Shown here piece after piece: positions 44,652 through 52,750 of a DNA stretch of 64,000 nucleotides. The position numbers and the translations under genes were made by a program. The number at the start of each line of letters is the position of its first letter. Within the stretch, counting starts at the first letter, position 1. Origin of the DNA: a bacterium (GTDB taxonomy: Bacteria; 4484-113; JAFGCY01); contig JAGRNT010000010.1 in the NCBI GenBank assembly GCA_020440605.1, positions 118,003 through 182,002 on the forward strand, given 5' to 3'. Under the pieces are notes generated by a model. It saw only the letters and a program-made list of their open reading frames with translations, did not search any database and was not told the DNA's origin.

Positions 44652-45374
44652 TCAGTCAGGCTTCCGCTCGCGGGCCTTCATCCGTTCGCTGCGCAGCTCC
44701 CGCATCTGGGCCCGCCAGGACATCTTCTGATGCTCCTTGCGTGTGACCTCGAACGGGCTCGCGGAGCGCTCCTTCGGACTCAGGCTGACCTTGCTTTCAC
44801 CCTTGGGCAGGAAGTTGCTGTTGAGCACCGCGATCTGCACGGGTTCTCCCCTGCGGGAGCGTTCCGCGGTCTCCCGCAGCAGTTCGCCCTTCTCTCCCGC
44901 GATCACCGCCGAATATGGCCTGTGGTCCGCCGCCGGACGCTGGGAACCAATGGTCCGCGGCCCCTTGCGCAGATCCGGACGCTGCCGTGCATCCTGACCG
45001 CCACCGCCCTGGCGATGGATCGAATAGCGAAGCTGCTGCTTCATCGGAGTCCCGACCGGACTGAAACGGACGAGCTTGTTGCCGCCGATGAAGCGCCTGT
45101 AGCCCTGGTCGCACCAGTCGGTGACCGCGATATGCAGCATCAGCAGCAGGCGCACCAGCGCATAGAGCGGGATGCCCACGAAGGGCACCAACACCACGAG
45201 CGAAACCCAGAAGGCCTCATTGCCGATGTTGTCCTCGGCATCCTCCCAGATCGCCACATTGGAGAAGGCCCAGATGGACAGCAGGCCGAAGATCAGCAGG
45301 AAGACCGCCAGCCCGGTGCCGAAGGGAGCACTGAGCCAGTCCAGGGCAGAACTGAAGAACTGTTCAAGCTGCAT
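44652..45374 (-). CDS. Two-helix membrane protein with basic C-terminal tail
   Basis: 240 residues from ATG 45374, with GGTGAT upstream; a start 11 codons earlier is possible. Two transmembrane helices at about 20-40 and 57-82 flank an acidic loop (IWEDAEDNIGNEAFW). The remaining 150 residues are strongly basic and polar, with RRQGG-like low complexity and an Arg/Lys/Glu-rich end (KMSWRAQMRELRSERMKARERK), so the tail is probably cytoplasmic and largely disordered. I do not recognise a family. It is the first gene of an operon with the peptidase (56-base gap) and the APH kinase. Confidence 0.72.
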   Translation of the reverse strand: MQLEQFFSSALDWLSAPFGTGLAVFLLIFGLLSIWAFSNVAIWEDAEDNIGNEAFWVSLVVLVPFVGIPLYALVRLLLMLHIAVTDWCDQGYRRFIGGNKLVRFSPVGTPMKQQLRYSIHRQGGGGQDARQRPDLRKGPRTIGSQRPAADHRPYSAVIAGEKGELLRETAERSRRGEPVQIAVLNSNFLPKGESKVSLSPKERSASPFEVTRKEHQKMSWRAQMRELRSERMKARERKPD

Positions 45375-45583
45375 ATCATCACCGCAGGCTGCCGATATAT
45401 GGACCATCCATCCGCCGAAGCATCGTCAGACCTGCCGCCACCGCTTCCTGAAGCGGTTCAGTTACATGTACATAATGACGTAGTAAGCACTGAATCGGTG
45501 ACTGCCGGGTGAAAATTCGCCAGACTCTATCATTATTGATATGGCGCAACAGGCGAAGCGCGCCGGTCGAATCAGAGGATTTC

Positions 45584-46921
45584 ATGGGATTGCTCGACAA
45601 ATTCAGGCCGAAATGGCAGCACAGCGACTGGCAGGTGCGCCTTGAGGCAATAGCACAGCTTGAGGATCAGGCAACTCTCGCGCGGCTTGCGGCAAAGGAT
45701 GCCGAACAGCGTGTACGCCTTGCCAGCCTGGACAGGTTGACTGATCAGGCCGCCGTCCAGCAGGTGGTGGACAGTGCATCCGACCCGCTTGTGCGCAGCC
45801 GCGCCGTCGGCCGGATCACAGACCAGGAGAAGATCGCCACCGTGGTGCGCACGGATCCGGAGCGGATGGTGCGCCAGGCTGCCCTCGAGCAGTGTACTGA
45901 CCAGCAGCTGCTGTACACGATCGCAACCTCTGATCCGGACATGCCGCTGCGCAAGGCCGCCGCCCAGCGCATGAGCGACCCGCCCATGCTGGCCAGACTG
46001 TTCGAGCAAAGTACTGACTGGGAAGTGCGCCAGGAAGCGGTTGGCAACCTCACGGATGAGGACCTGCTGATCGACATCGCCAAGACCGAGAAGACCGCCA
46101 CCACGCGGCTGCGGGCCACGCAGCGCCTCTCGGACCAGTTCATCCTCGGGGACATCGCCCGCAATGATTCCGACCTGAGTGTGCGCTGTGCGGCGCTTGA
46201 GCGCCTCGAAGAGCAGTCCATCCTCGAAGAATTGCTGCGCGATGACCCCAGCCGCGAGATCCGCCTGGCCGCTGTGCGCCGGGTGCAGTCCACGGATGCC
46301 TACGGCAACGCGGCGAAGAGCGACAAGAGTGACGACGTGCGCATTGCCGCCGTGCAGCGCATCGAGGACCAGGCCCTGCTGGCATCCATCGCGCGCACGG
46401 ACCTCATCAGCGATGTGCGGATGGCCGCCGTGATGAAGCTTACCGACCAGGCGGTGCTTGCAAAGGTGGCGCAGGAGGACAGCCGCGAAACCGTGCGCGA
46501 AGCCGCGGTCTGGCTGCTGGAGGATGATGCGCTGCTGAAACGAATCTGCATGACGGACGTGCACAATGAGGTACGCATGGCGGCCTGTGAATGCGTGCGC
46601 GACCCGCAGCTGCTGGCGGAGATCGCGCGGGACTGCCTGGACCCGGCGGTGCAGCTGCAGGCGGTCAAGGAACTGGCGGACGGGCATCAGCTGCTGGCGG
46701 TGGCCTTGTCATCCACGGATGGCGACGTGCAGCGCGCGGCGGCGATGCGCATCACGGACGACGTGCTGCTCGGGGAGCTGGCCTGCCAGAGCACCCAGGC
46801 GGAGCTGGGCCGCTACGCCACGCGGCGCATCTCCGACCGGACAGTGCTTGAGCATGTGAAGGGTAACGGCGGCACGTATGAGGCGCGCAAGGAAGCCGGC
46901 ACGAAGCTCAAGGGCGAATGA
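45584..46921 (+). CDS. HEAT-like (LRV-type) alpha-helical repeat protein
   Basis: 445 residues from ATG 45584, preceded by AGAGGA; an in-frame ATG at 45509 lacks a ribosome site. From residue about 12 to the end it consists of roughly 30-residue helical repeats with the pattern VRxAAxxRLxDQxxLxxIAxxD. This is the pattern of HEAT/LRV solenoids, also seen in DUF349 proteins. There is no signal peptide or membrane helix, so it should act in the cytoplasm as a protein-binding scaffold. One repeat (about 240-255, QSTDAYGNAAKSD) is degenerate. No partner is suggested by the neighbours. Confidence 0.85.
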   Translation: MGLLDKFRPKWQHSDWQVRLEAIAQLEDQATLARLAAKDAEQRVRLASLDRLTDQAAVQQVVDSASDPLVRSRAVGRITDQEKIATVVRTDPERMVRQAALEQCTDQQLLYTIATSDPDMPLRKAAAQRMSDPPMLARLFEQSTDWEVRQEAVGNLTDEDLLIDIAKTEKTATTRLRATQRLSDQFILGDIARNDSDLSVRCAALERLEEQSILEELLRDDPSREIRLAAVRRVQSTDAYGNAAKSDKSDDVRIAAVQRIEDQALLASIARTDLISDVRMAAVMKLTDQAVLAKVAQEDSRETVREAAVWLLEDDALLKRICMTDVHNEVRMAACECVRDPQLLAEIARDCLDPAVQLQAVKELADGHQLLAVALSSTDGDVQRAAAMRITDDVLLGELACQSTQAELGRYATRRISDRTVLEHVKGNGGTYEARKEAGTKLKGE

Positions 46922-46936
46922 GCGGTTCACCGGCCT

Positions 46937-46966
46937 TTGAACTAAATCAGCGCTTCGCCGGATAAT
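46937..46966 (+). promoter_or_regulatory. Predicted promoter of the BshB1-like gene
   Basis: -35 TTGAAC (46937-46942), 18-base spacer, -10 GATAAT (46961-46966), only 8 bases before the ATG at 46975. There is no Shine-Dalgarno sequence, so a leader of zero to a few bases is expected. Confidence 0.5.
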
Positions 46967-46974
46967 ATCCCCTC

Positions 46975-47724
46975 ATGTCTGACCTGATCTACGGAGACCC
47001 CTCCGCCCCCAAGCTTGACGTGCTGGTCTTCGGGCCGCATCCCGACGACGCCGAGATCGGCACCGGCGGCCTGCTGCTGAAGCTGGCTGCGCAGGGCAGG
47101 AAGACCGGCATCGTGGACCTGACCAGAGGCGAGATGGGCAGCGGCGGAAATGTGGCGATCCGTGAGCAGGAAAGCATCGAGGCCGCGAAGATCCTCAAAC
47201 TCTGCATCCGCGAGAACATGAACCTTCCGGACTGCGGGGTGGAGGACATCCTCGAGAACCGCCGTGCGGTGGCGAAGCTGATTGCCAAGTACCGCCCCGA
47301 CGTGGTGCTCGGCACCTACTACGACCTGCCACCGGGACGCGGGCTCGGGCACAATGACCACATCAAGGGCGGGTTGATCGTGGCGCACGGCGCAAACTAC
47401 GCCCACCTGAAGAAGATGGATCTGGGCTACGAGACCTGGCATCCGAGCGCGGTCTACTTCTACTTCCTGCCGCCGGAGATGATGCCGAGCTTCGTCGTCG
47501 ATGTGACGCCGTACCATGAGGAGTGGCTGGCCAGCATCTATGCCCATGAAAGCCAGTTCGGCCGTCCGGAGCAGAATCCGGGGATCCGTGATTTCTTCGG
47601 CGCGCATGCGATGCGCTGGGCCCGCCAGGCCCGCGGGAAGTACGCCCAGGCCTTCTACAGTCCCTGGCCCCTGGCAATGGACAGCGTGCTGAGCGCGGCG
47701 GGAGTCGACGGACTGCAGGCCTAG
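46975..47724 (+). CDS. bshB1: PIG-L family deacetylase, BshB1-like (bacillithiol biosynthesis)
   Basis: 249 residues, cytoplasmic. It has the family's metal-binding PHPDDAE (H22, D24, D25), then the stretch LTRGEMGSGG, typical of BshB1, and GHNDH (H126, D128, H129). The BshB1 reaction removes acetyl from GlcNAc-malate to give glucosaminyl-malate, the second step of bacillithiol synthesis. The middle segment AAKILKLCIRENMNLPD fits the BshB1 subgroup better than MshB or other PIG-L enzymes. No bshA or bshC is in the window. A -10 box lies 8 bases before the start (see promoter). The stop codon is 3 bases from the stop of the convergent PQQ-propeller gene, leaving no room for a terminator. Confidence 0.82.
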   Translation: MSDLIYGDPSAPKLDVLVFGPHPDDAEIGTGGLLLKLAAQGRKTGIVDLTRGEMGSGGNVAIREQESIEAAKILKLCIRENMNLPDCGVEDILENRRAVAKLIAKYRPDVVLGTYYDLPPGRGLGHNDHIKGGLIVAHGANYAHLKKMDLGYETWHPSAVYFYFLPPEMMPSFVVDVTPYHEEWLASIYAHESQFGRPEQNPGIRDFFGAHAMRWARQARGKYAQAFYSPWPLAMDSVLSAAGVDGLQA

Positions 47725-47727
47725 GGA

Positions 47728-50700
47728 TCAGTCGAGGGTGCCGATGGCGAACAGCGTACCGTTGGCAGAACTGCCATACATCGTTCCGTCAGCCCCAGTC
47801 GCCAACGTGGACGGGATCCAATTGAGTTCCTCTGGCAGATCCGTCCTCCACAATTCAACCCCATCTTTGTCAGACATGATTACCAAGGGAAGTGAGCCAT
47901 ACTTGCCGGGCCTGCACACCGTACCGGCTACGTCCAGGGAAACACCCGAATACTGTGAACCAACCAGGCTGTACTGCTTATTACCGACAGCGTCAAAAGC
48001 CCTGAGTTCCGTCCCGTTGAAGTAGCTTGTCTGGTCCGCATCGAGGCCTGACACAAGCAATTCGCTGCCATTGAAAACACTCGTCCACTTCAGATTTCCG
48101 GAGCTGTCCAGCGTGAACGCCTTGCCATCTGAACTCAGGCCCTTCAATGCGTAGAAAACCACATCACCGGAGTCAGCAACGGCAGGTGCAGACCTGATTG
48201 CACCACCGGCGTAATATTTCCAGGAAAGTGCACCGCTGTCATCAATGGCATAGATCGTGTAATCATCTGATCCAAAGAAGATCCTTCCGTCACTTCCCAT
48301 GCTGGCGGACGAATGTATCTCACCAAAGGACTGGAAAGTCCATAAGAGATCGCCTTCCGGGGAAAAGGCATACAGGTACCGGTCCAGGCTTCCGATGTAC
48401 ACGGTTCCGTCCTGGCCGACCAGCGGTGATGCCCGGACCGCGGCCCCCGTCTGGTAGTACCACTTCGTTCCACCGTCGGGATTGATGGCGTATATCCTGC
48501 CGTCATCGCTACCGACATAGATTGATCCATCAGGGCCGATTGCAGGCGAGGCAAGTATCTTGTCGTTAGTTGCATATGTCCACCTGATGGATCCATTTGA
48601 ATTGACAGCGTACAACTTGTGGTCAGCGCAACCAACATATATCGTCCCGTCAGCACCAATCACCGGTGAGTCGTAATAGCAGTTTCCGCCAAGCTGGAGT
48701 GTCCAGCGCACGACCGCGGACTGCGGATGCATGAATTCGGTACGGCAATTCCGCCTGTCGTTTCCACCCAGCATCGGCCAGGGACTGCTGGTAGCCACGG
48801 AAACACTTGCAGTATCAGTGTCACCAAAGTTGTCAGTGACCCTGACTCGCACAAGGTAGTTGCCGGGTTCGTCGTAATATCCGACTGCCTGCGGCCCTGC
48901 AGAAAGCAGTTCAAAGTAACCGTCACCGTCCAGGTCCCAGTCATAACCTGCAATGATGCCATCAGGATCAGAACTGCCGCAGGCGTCAAACCTGATGGAG
49001 AGCGGATCCATACTGAGCAGTTCCTGTGAATATACGTCTGCAATGGGCTGCATGTTCCCGGTGAAGGCCCCGATGGCAATCAGCCGGCCATCATTGCATC
49101 CAACGTAGATGTTGCCATCATGCCCGATGGAAATCTCGCTGTCCAGCTCCCCGCCGTATTCCTTTCCGATTGTCAAACTGGTTGAAGGAGTGCCGTCAGC
49201 GGCCCTGACAATGAATTTTCCATCTCGGTTGGCAAGGTAGTATCGGCCTGCTCCATCAACGGTCAACCCGCTGCGGGTCCAGGATGTCACCTTGGTGCCG
49301 GACAGCTCCATGCCGTCCCGGTCATATGTCACCAGCAATCCGTTTGCCTGCAGCAAACTGACTTTTCCATCCGCAAGAGGAACAGGAGAAGCACGGAATC
49401 CATGTTCCTGCTCGGCCTCCCAGACCAGTGTCCCGTCAGCTTCCAGGCAGCCATACCGGCCCTGCAGCATGGCCACATAGACCCGGCCATCGGCACCGAC
49501 GGCCGGTGCAGGAACCGGACCTTCGTAAATGGAAGGATTGCTGCTGAAGCTATGGCTCCAGCGAGGTGTACCGTTTTTTGTCAGGGCAAACAGCTCATCA
49601 GTTCCGGCTACGAAGTACAGGTTGCCGTTTGGGTCCTCCGCAACGGATGACTGGATCGGAGAGCCTGCGTGGAACTGCCATTGCAGCATGCCATCTCCGT
49701 CCAGGCAGTAGAGGTTTCCATCCCGGCTGCCGATGACAACGCGGCCATTGACATCCACCAGCGGTGAACTTACGATCTCACCGCCGGCACTGAACTGCCA
49801 GAGCAGGTTGCCGAGGAAATCCAGTGCACTGACAACACCGTCCGTGCTGCCGACAAGCACCTTTCCATTGGGATCGACAGCTGCACTCGACAGGATCGCG
49901 CCACCTGCCTGGTATGTCCAGCGCAGGGTGCCCTCAGGGTTGATGCAATTGAAGCGACCCCGCGCGGTGCCTGCATACAGTCGTCCGAGTGGATCCTCCA
50001 CCGTGCCGGCTGTCACCTCACTGCCAAGGTCCAGTTCCCAGCGAACCGGCATGGAATACCTTCCGAAGACCGGCGTCATGCCACTGCGGCGATTGTCATG
50101 CATGCCAGTGTACCAGTCCCCTTCAGCTGGCAACTGGCGGGAGGTGAGGCTACCGAGTATCCAGGGCTTCTCACCCGTGATTACCACGGCAATCAAGGCA
50201 TCCGCTTCCCCTGCCATCGATGCAGGAATGTCAAATTGCTGGAAACCTGTCGGATCTCCATGCTGCCAGATCCAGCGCTTGCTGCCGGAATCGCCAAAGC
50301 CGATGAACAGCTTGTCGTAGTCAAGCTGCGGCCCGCTCCAGCTGAATTCCAGCAGCAGGCTTTCCTGTCCCGCCGGAATCCCCAGCCTGTAGATGCAGTG
50401 GCCTGTTACATCAGTCTCGTCTATCGGGCTTTCCCAGTGTGGAAGGAAGATTACGGATCCCTCGCCCGTCTTGGAAACGAGGCTTACCGGCAGACCTGCC
50501 TCGAACTGGTCTGCCTGGAGAGATAACGGAGCAGCGCTTGCATTGCGTCCAGGATCCTGCGGATAGGGTATCGACAGCCCTGATTGCCCGGTTTCCTGGT
50601 CATTTCCCGACCCGGCGGCAAGGACTGGCAATGCCGTCCCGGCACTGTTACCGGACGCACAGGCAGTACACAACAGAAGCAGGCCAGCGAGAATTCCCAC

Positions 50701-50751
50701 GCGGGCATGAAACGCAAAGCAACGCTTCGATGCTGACATCTTGTCCACCAT
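47728..50751 (-). CDS. Lipoprotein with two PQQ-type propellers and a PKD domain
   Basis: About 1007 residues from ATG 50751 (AGGA 9 bases upstream); ATG 50739 is an equally acceptable start. The signal sequence ends LLLCTAC, a lipobox. Residues about 115-205 (KLFIGFGDSGSKRWIWQHGD and later AVVITGEKPWILGSL) resemble the N-terminal module of the array lipoproteins. Then come a first propeller of PQQ-like blades (units such as GSTDGVVSALDFLGNLLWQF, GSRDGNLYCLDGDGMLQWQF), a PKD domain (DACGSSDPDGIIAGYDWDLDGDGY), and a second propeller whose blades are more regular (GSDDGRIYAINPDGGTKWYY). Blade repeats A(I/V)GxDGxIYVG occur more than ten times. It is probably a surface or periplasmic scaffold; enzymatic PQQ use is unlikely without the dehydrogenase motifs. 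Confidence 0.85.
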   Translation of the reverse strand: MVDKMSASKRCFAFHARVGILAGLLLLCTACASGNSAGTALPVLAAGSGNDQETGQSGLSIPYPQDPGRNASAAPLSLQADQFEAGLPVSLVSKTGEGSVIFLPHWESPIDETDVTGHCIYRLGIPAGQESLLLEFSWSGPQLDYDKLFIGFGDSGSKRWIWQHGDPTGFQQFDIPASMAGEADALIAVVITGEKPWILGSLTSRQLPAEGDWYTGMHDNRRSGMTPVFGRYSMPVRWELDLGSEVTAGTVEDPLGRLYAGTARGRFNCINPEGTLRWTYQAGGAILSSAAVDPNGKVLVGSTDGVVSALDFLGNLLWQFSAGGEIVSSPLVDVNGRVVIGSRDGNLYCLDGDGMLQWQFHAGSPIQSSVAEDPNGNLYFVAGTDELFALTKNGTPRWSHSFSSNPSIYEGPVPAPAVGADGRVYVAMLQGRYGCLEADGTLVWEAEQEHGFRASPVPLADGKVSLLQANGLLVTYDRDGMELSGTKVTSWTRSGLTVDGAGRYYLANRDGKFIVRAADGTPSTSLTIGKEYGGELDSEISIGHDGNIYVGCNDGRLIAIGAFTGNMQPIADVYSQELLSMDPLSIRFDACGSSDPDGIIAGYDWDLDGDGYFELLSAGPQAVGYYDEPGNYLVRVRVTDNFGDTDTASVSVATSSPWPMLGGNDRRNCRTEFMHPQSAVVRWTLQLGGNCYYDSPVIGADGTIYVGCADHKLYAVNSNGSIRWTYATNDKILASPAIGPDGSIYVGSDDGRIYAINPDGGTKWYYQTGAAVRASPLVGQDGTVYIGSLDRYLYAFSPEGDLLWTFQSFGEIHSSASMGSDGRIFFGSDDYTIYAIDDSGALSWKYYAGGAIRSAPAVADSGDVVFYALKGLSSDGKAFTLDSSGNLKWTSVFNGSELLVSGLDADQTSYFNGTELRAFDAVGNKQYSLVGSQYSGVSLDVAGTVCRPGKYGSLPLVIMSDKDGVELWRTDLPEELNWIPSTLATGADGTMYGSSANGTLFAIGTLD

Positions 50752-50946
50752 TTCCCAGTTTCCTACAGCGTTCTCCCGGTCCCACCGGAAGCTGATCATT
50801 CCCCTGCTCCAGATCAGACGAACTGGATGGATTTGCGTTACATGGTTCTCCGATCTGTCCTTCGTCCCAGCGGCAATTGCGCGGTTTCATCACAGGATTT
50901 CAAAGCTGTTAGAATCAGGTGCTTTAGGATCAAGAGGAGACAGGGA

Positions 50947-51228
50947 ATGGCAACTGCAATCATCGAACACTGGCTTGAGGACTATGACCGCTGGCTGAAG
51001 GTCTACACGGAGCATGGCCCCGCCCGCGTGGCTGCCGGGATGGCCGGTGCCACCGTCAACCAGGATGTCAACGACCCCAACCACGCCTATGTCATCAAGA
51101 AGGACGCGGACCTCGCATCCTTCAAGGCCTTCATGGACAATCCGGAACTGAAGGAGCTGATGAAGGCCGCCGGGGTGAAGGACATCCGGGTGCACATCAT
51201 CGGGGAAGGCAGCGTCCACGACGGCTGA
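50947..51228 (+). CDS. Small dimeric alpha/beta-barrel (ABM/Dabb-like) protein
   Basis: 93 residues from ATG 50947, preceded by AGAGGAGA. An extended -10 (TGTTAGAAT) lies about 33 bases before the start. The pattern of a beta strand with HWLEDYDRW, then GATVNQDVNDPNHAYVIKK, then DLASFKAFMDNPELKELMKAAGV and a final strand is that of ferredoxin-like dimeric barrels of the ABM/Dabb/DUF1330 type. Related stand-alone proteins have uncertain roles. There is no signal peptide. The gene is divergent from the propeller lipoprotein and 47 bases before the next gene. Confidence 0.78.
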   Translation: MATAIIEHWLEDYDRWLKVYTEHGPARVAAGMAGATVNQDVNDPNHAYVIKKDADLASFKAFMDNPELKELMKAAGVKDIRVHIIGEGSVHDG

Positions 51229-51275
51229 GCAATCCGCATCCCAGCGTTACCTGAAACCGGTGCTAAGCTGCTGCG

Positions 51276-52637
51276 ATGGGGAAGGACGGCAGCAGAACCG
51301 GCAATCGTGCAAGGCGGATCCTGGCATGGATCGGATTCAGCCTGCTTGCATTATTGCTGGCATGCATTGCCATGGTGATCTACATATCAAAGCCAGCCAC
51401 CGGATACTACCCGCAACTGGTACGCAACTGGGAAACCGAGTGGTTTGACGGCAAGCTGCGCAACCGGATGTATGTCACGGATGGGGGCAGCATCGTGATC
51501 CACAGCGGAAATCGCTTCATAGCGTTGGACTCAAGCGGCCGGCAAGTCTGGGAGCGCGAGGTGGACGACCTGCCGGAGCGTGCAAAGGTCTTCCATGGCA
51601 GGGAAATCGGTCTTGTCCTGTTTGACAACGGACACCAGCTGCAGGTGCTCGACGTGCAGGACGGCCGCACTCGCTGGAGCGTTGAGCTTGTCGGCGGGCA
51701 GCAGGCTTCCCACAGGGTCTCCAGGGTGTCAACCAGTCCGGACGGCAGGCTGCTTGCTGTGAGCAATGCCGGGCATCTATTCGTGTTTGATGCAGCTGGC
51801 GAGCTGCTGGCAGATGCCGACACCAGCGTGCTCAGTGGTGAGACGCTGCGGATCAACCTGGAGGACAGCGGCCAGCTCACGCTGTGCCTGAAGGTCGGGC
51901 ACGGCTTTGATTACCAGCGACTTTCGGATGGCGCATTCCATCGTGTATTCCCGGGCATGACCGGTGGATTCAATTACGCCCAGCTCACAGAGAATGGCAA
52001 CTTCATGTTCTCGCGCACCGACTTCAGTGCCGGGATCTGCTCGATGGACCTGCTGGCACCGGACGGCACTCTCCTGCACTCGGAACCGACACCGGAGGGC
52101 AGCATCAAGTCAATCACAAATGATGGCTACCTGGCCTGGATCAATGGCGGGCACGCCAGTGCCAACAGCAGCATCAGCCGGCTCAGGCTGTCCGATTACT
52201 CCTGCGAGCTCATCAACACCGGCAGCTTCTGCCCTGACGTGCCGATTGCGATGGACGATGCCGGCAAGCTGCTGGTGAAGGGTTCTCCCGGCAAGAACAC
52301 GGTCGGATACGAATATCTGCGCAGCACCCTTTCAGAGGCACACTGGAAGGCCTATGAGCATGCTCCTTCTGTCGCCGGACTGATTCCGGACCTGCCGATG
52401 GCCGATGGGAACTACGTGATGCTTGTTGACAGCAAAGGCAACCAGACTGTCTTTCGTACAGATGAATCCATGTACATCTTCGACTCGTTCCAACACAGCG
52501 TCAGTGAGTCAGATCTGTCAGTTGTGTATGCCACCGAGGAAGAGGAACGGCCACCCGGCCAGCGGGATGAAGCAAACGGGCGGGTGCGGTTCGTACAACT
52601 CAGCCTGCCCAGGACTGCCCAAGACAGCCAAAATTAA
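51276..52637 (+). CDS. Membrane-anchored beta-propeller-like protein
   Basis: 453 residues. After a basic N-terminus (about 1-14) there is one transmembrane helix (about 15-38, ILAWIGFSLLALLLACIAMVIYI) and then an outside domain of propeller-like repeats: FIALDSSGRQVWEREV, QLQVLDVQDGRTRWSVEL, HLFVFDAAGELLAD, resembling PQQ/WD40 blades. The last 40 residues are polar. There is no Shine-Dalgarno; an extended -10 (TGCTAAGCT, hexamer 51264-51269) ends 6 bases before the ATG, so the mRNA is probably leaderless. Function unknown; family resemblance only to generic quinoprotein-fold repeats. Confidence 0.75.
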   Translation: MGKDGSRTGNRARRILAWIGFSLLALLLACIAMVIYISKPATGYYPQLVRNWETEWFDGKLRNRMYVTDGGSIVIHSGNRFIALDSSGRQVWEREVDDLPERAKVFHGREIGLVLFDNGHQLQVLDVQDGRTRWSVELVGGQQASHRVSRVSTSPDGRLLAVSNAGHLFVFDAAGELLADADTSVLSGETLRINLEDSGQLTLCLKVGHGFDYQRLSDGAFHRVFPGMTGGFNYAQLTENGNFMFSRTDFSAGICSMDLLAPDGTLLHSEPTPEGSIKSITNDGYLAWINGGHASANSSISRLRLSDYSCELINTGSFCPDVPIAMDDAGKLLVKGSPGKNTVGYEYLRSTLSEAHWKAYEHAPSVAGLIPDLPMADGNYVMLVDSKGNQTVFRTDESMYIFDSFQHSVSESDLSVVYATEEEERPPGQRDEANGRVRFVQLSLPRTAQDSQN

Positions 52638-52750
52638 AAAACGGTTAAATACTTTCCCTGCCACGGGTCATTGGTCTATGTTTGGATTTCTGCGCCAGGT
52701 GCGCAAGCCCAGCCACAAGTGCGGGCAGCTTCTGTTTATTGGAGTCGGAC

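Noticed and set aside
47728..50751. PQQ-dependent dehydrogenase
   Set aside because: Blades are PQQ-like, but the catalytic and cofactor-binding signatures of quinoprotein dehydrogenases are absent and a PKD domain splits the two propellers.
52638..52750. Possible riboswitch (c-di-GMP or cobalamin type) before the dockerin-like lipoprotein
   Set aside because: GCAAGCCCAGCCAC superficially recalls known conserved cores, but the required flanking elements and pairings are not present.
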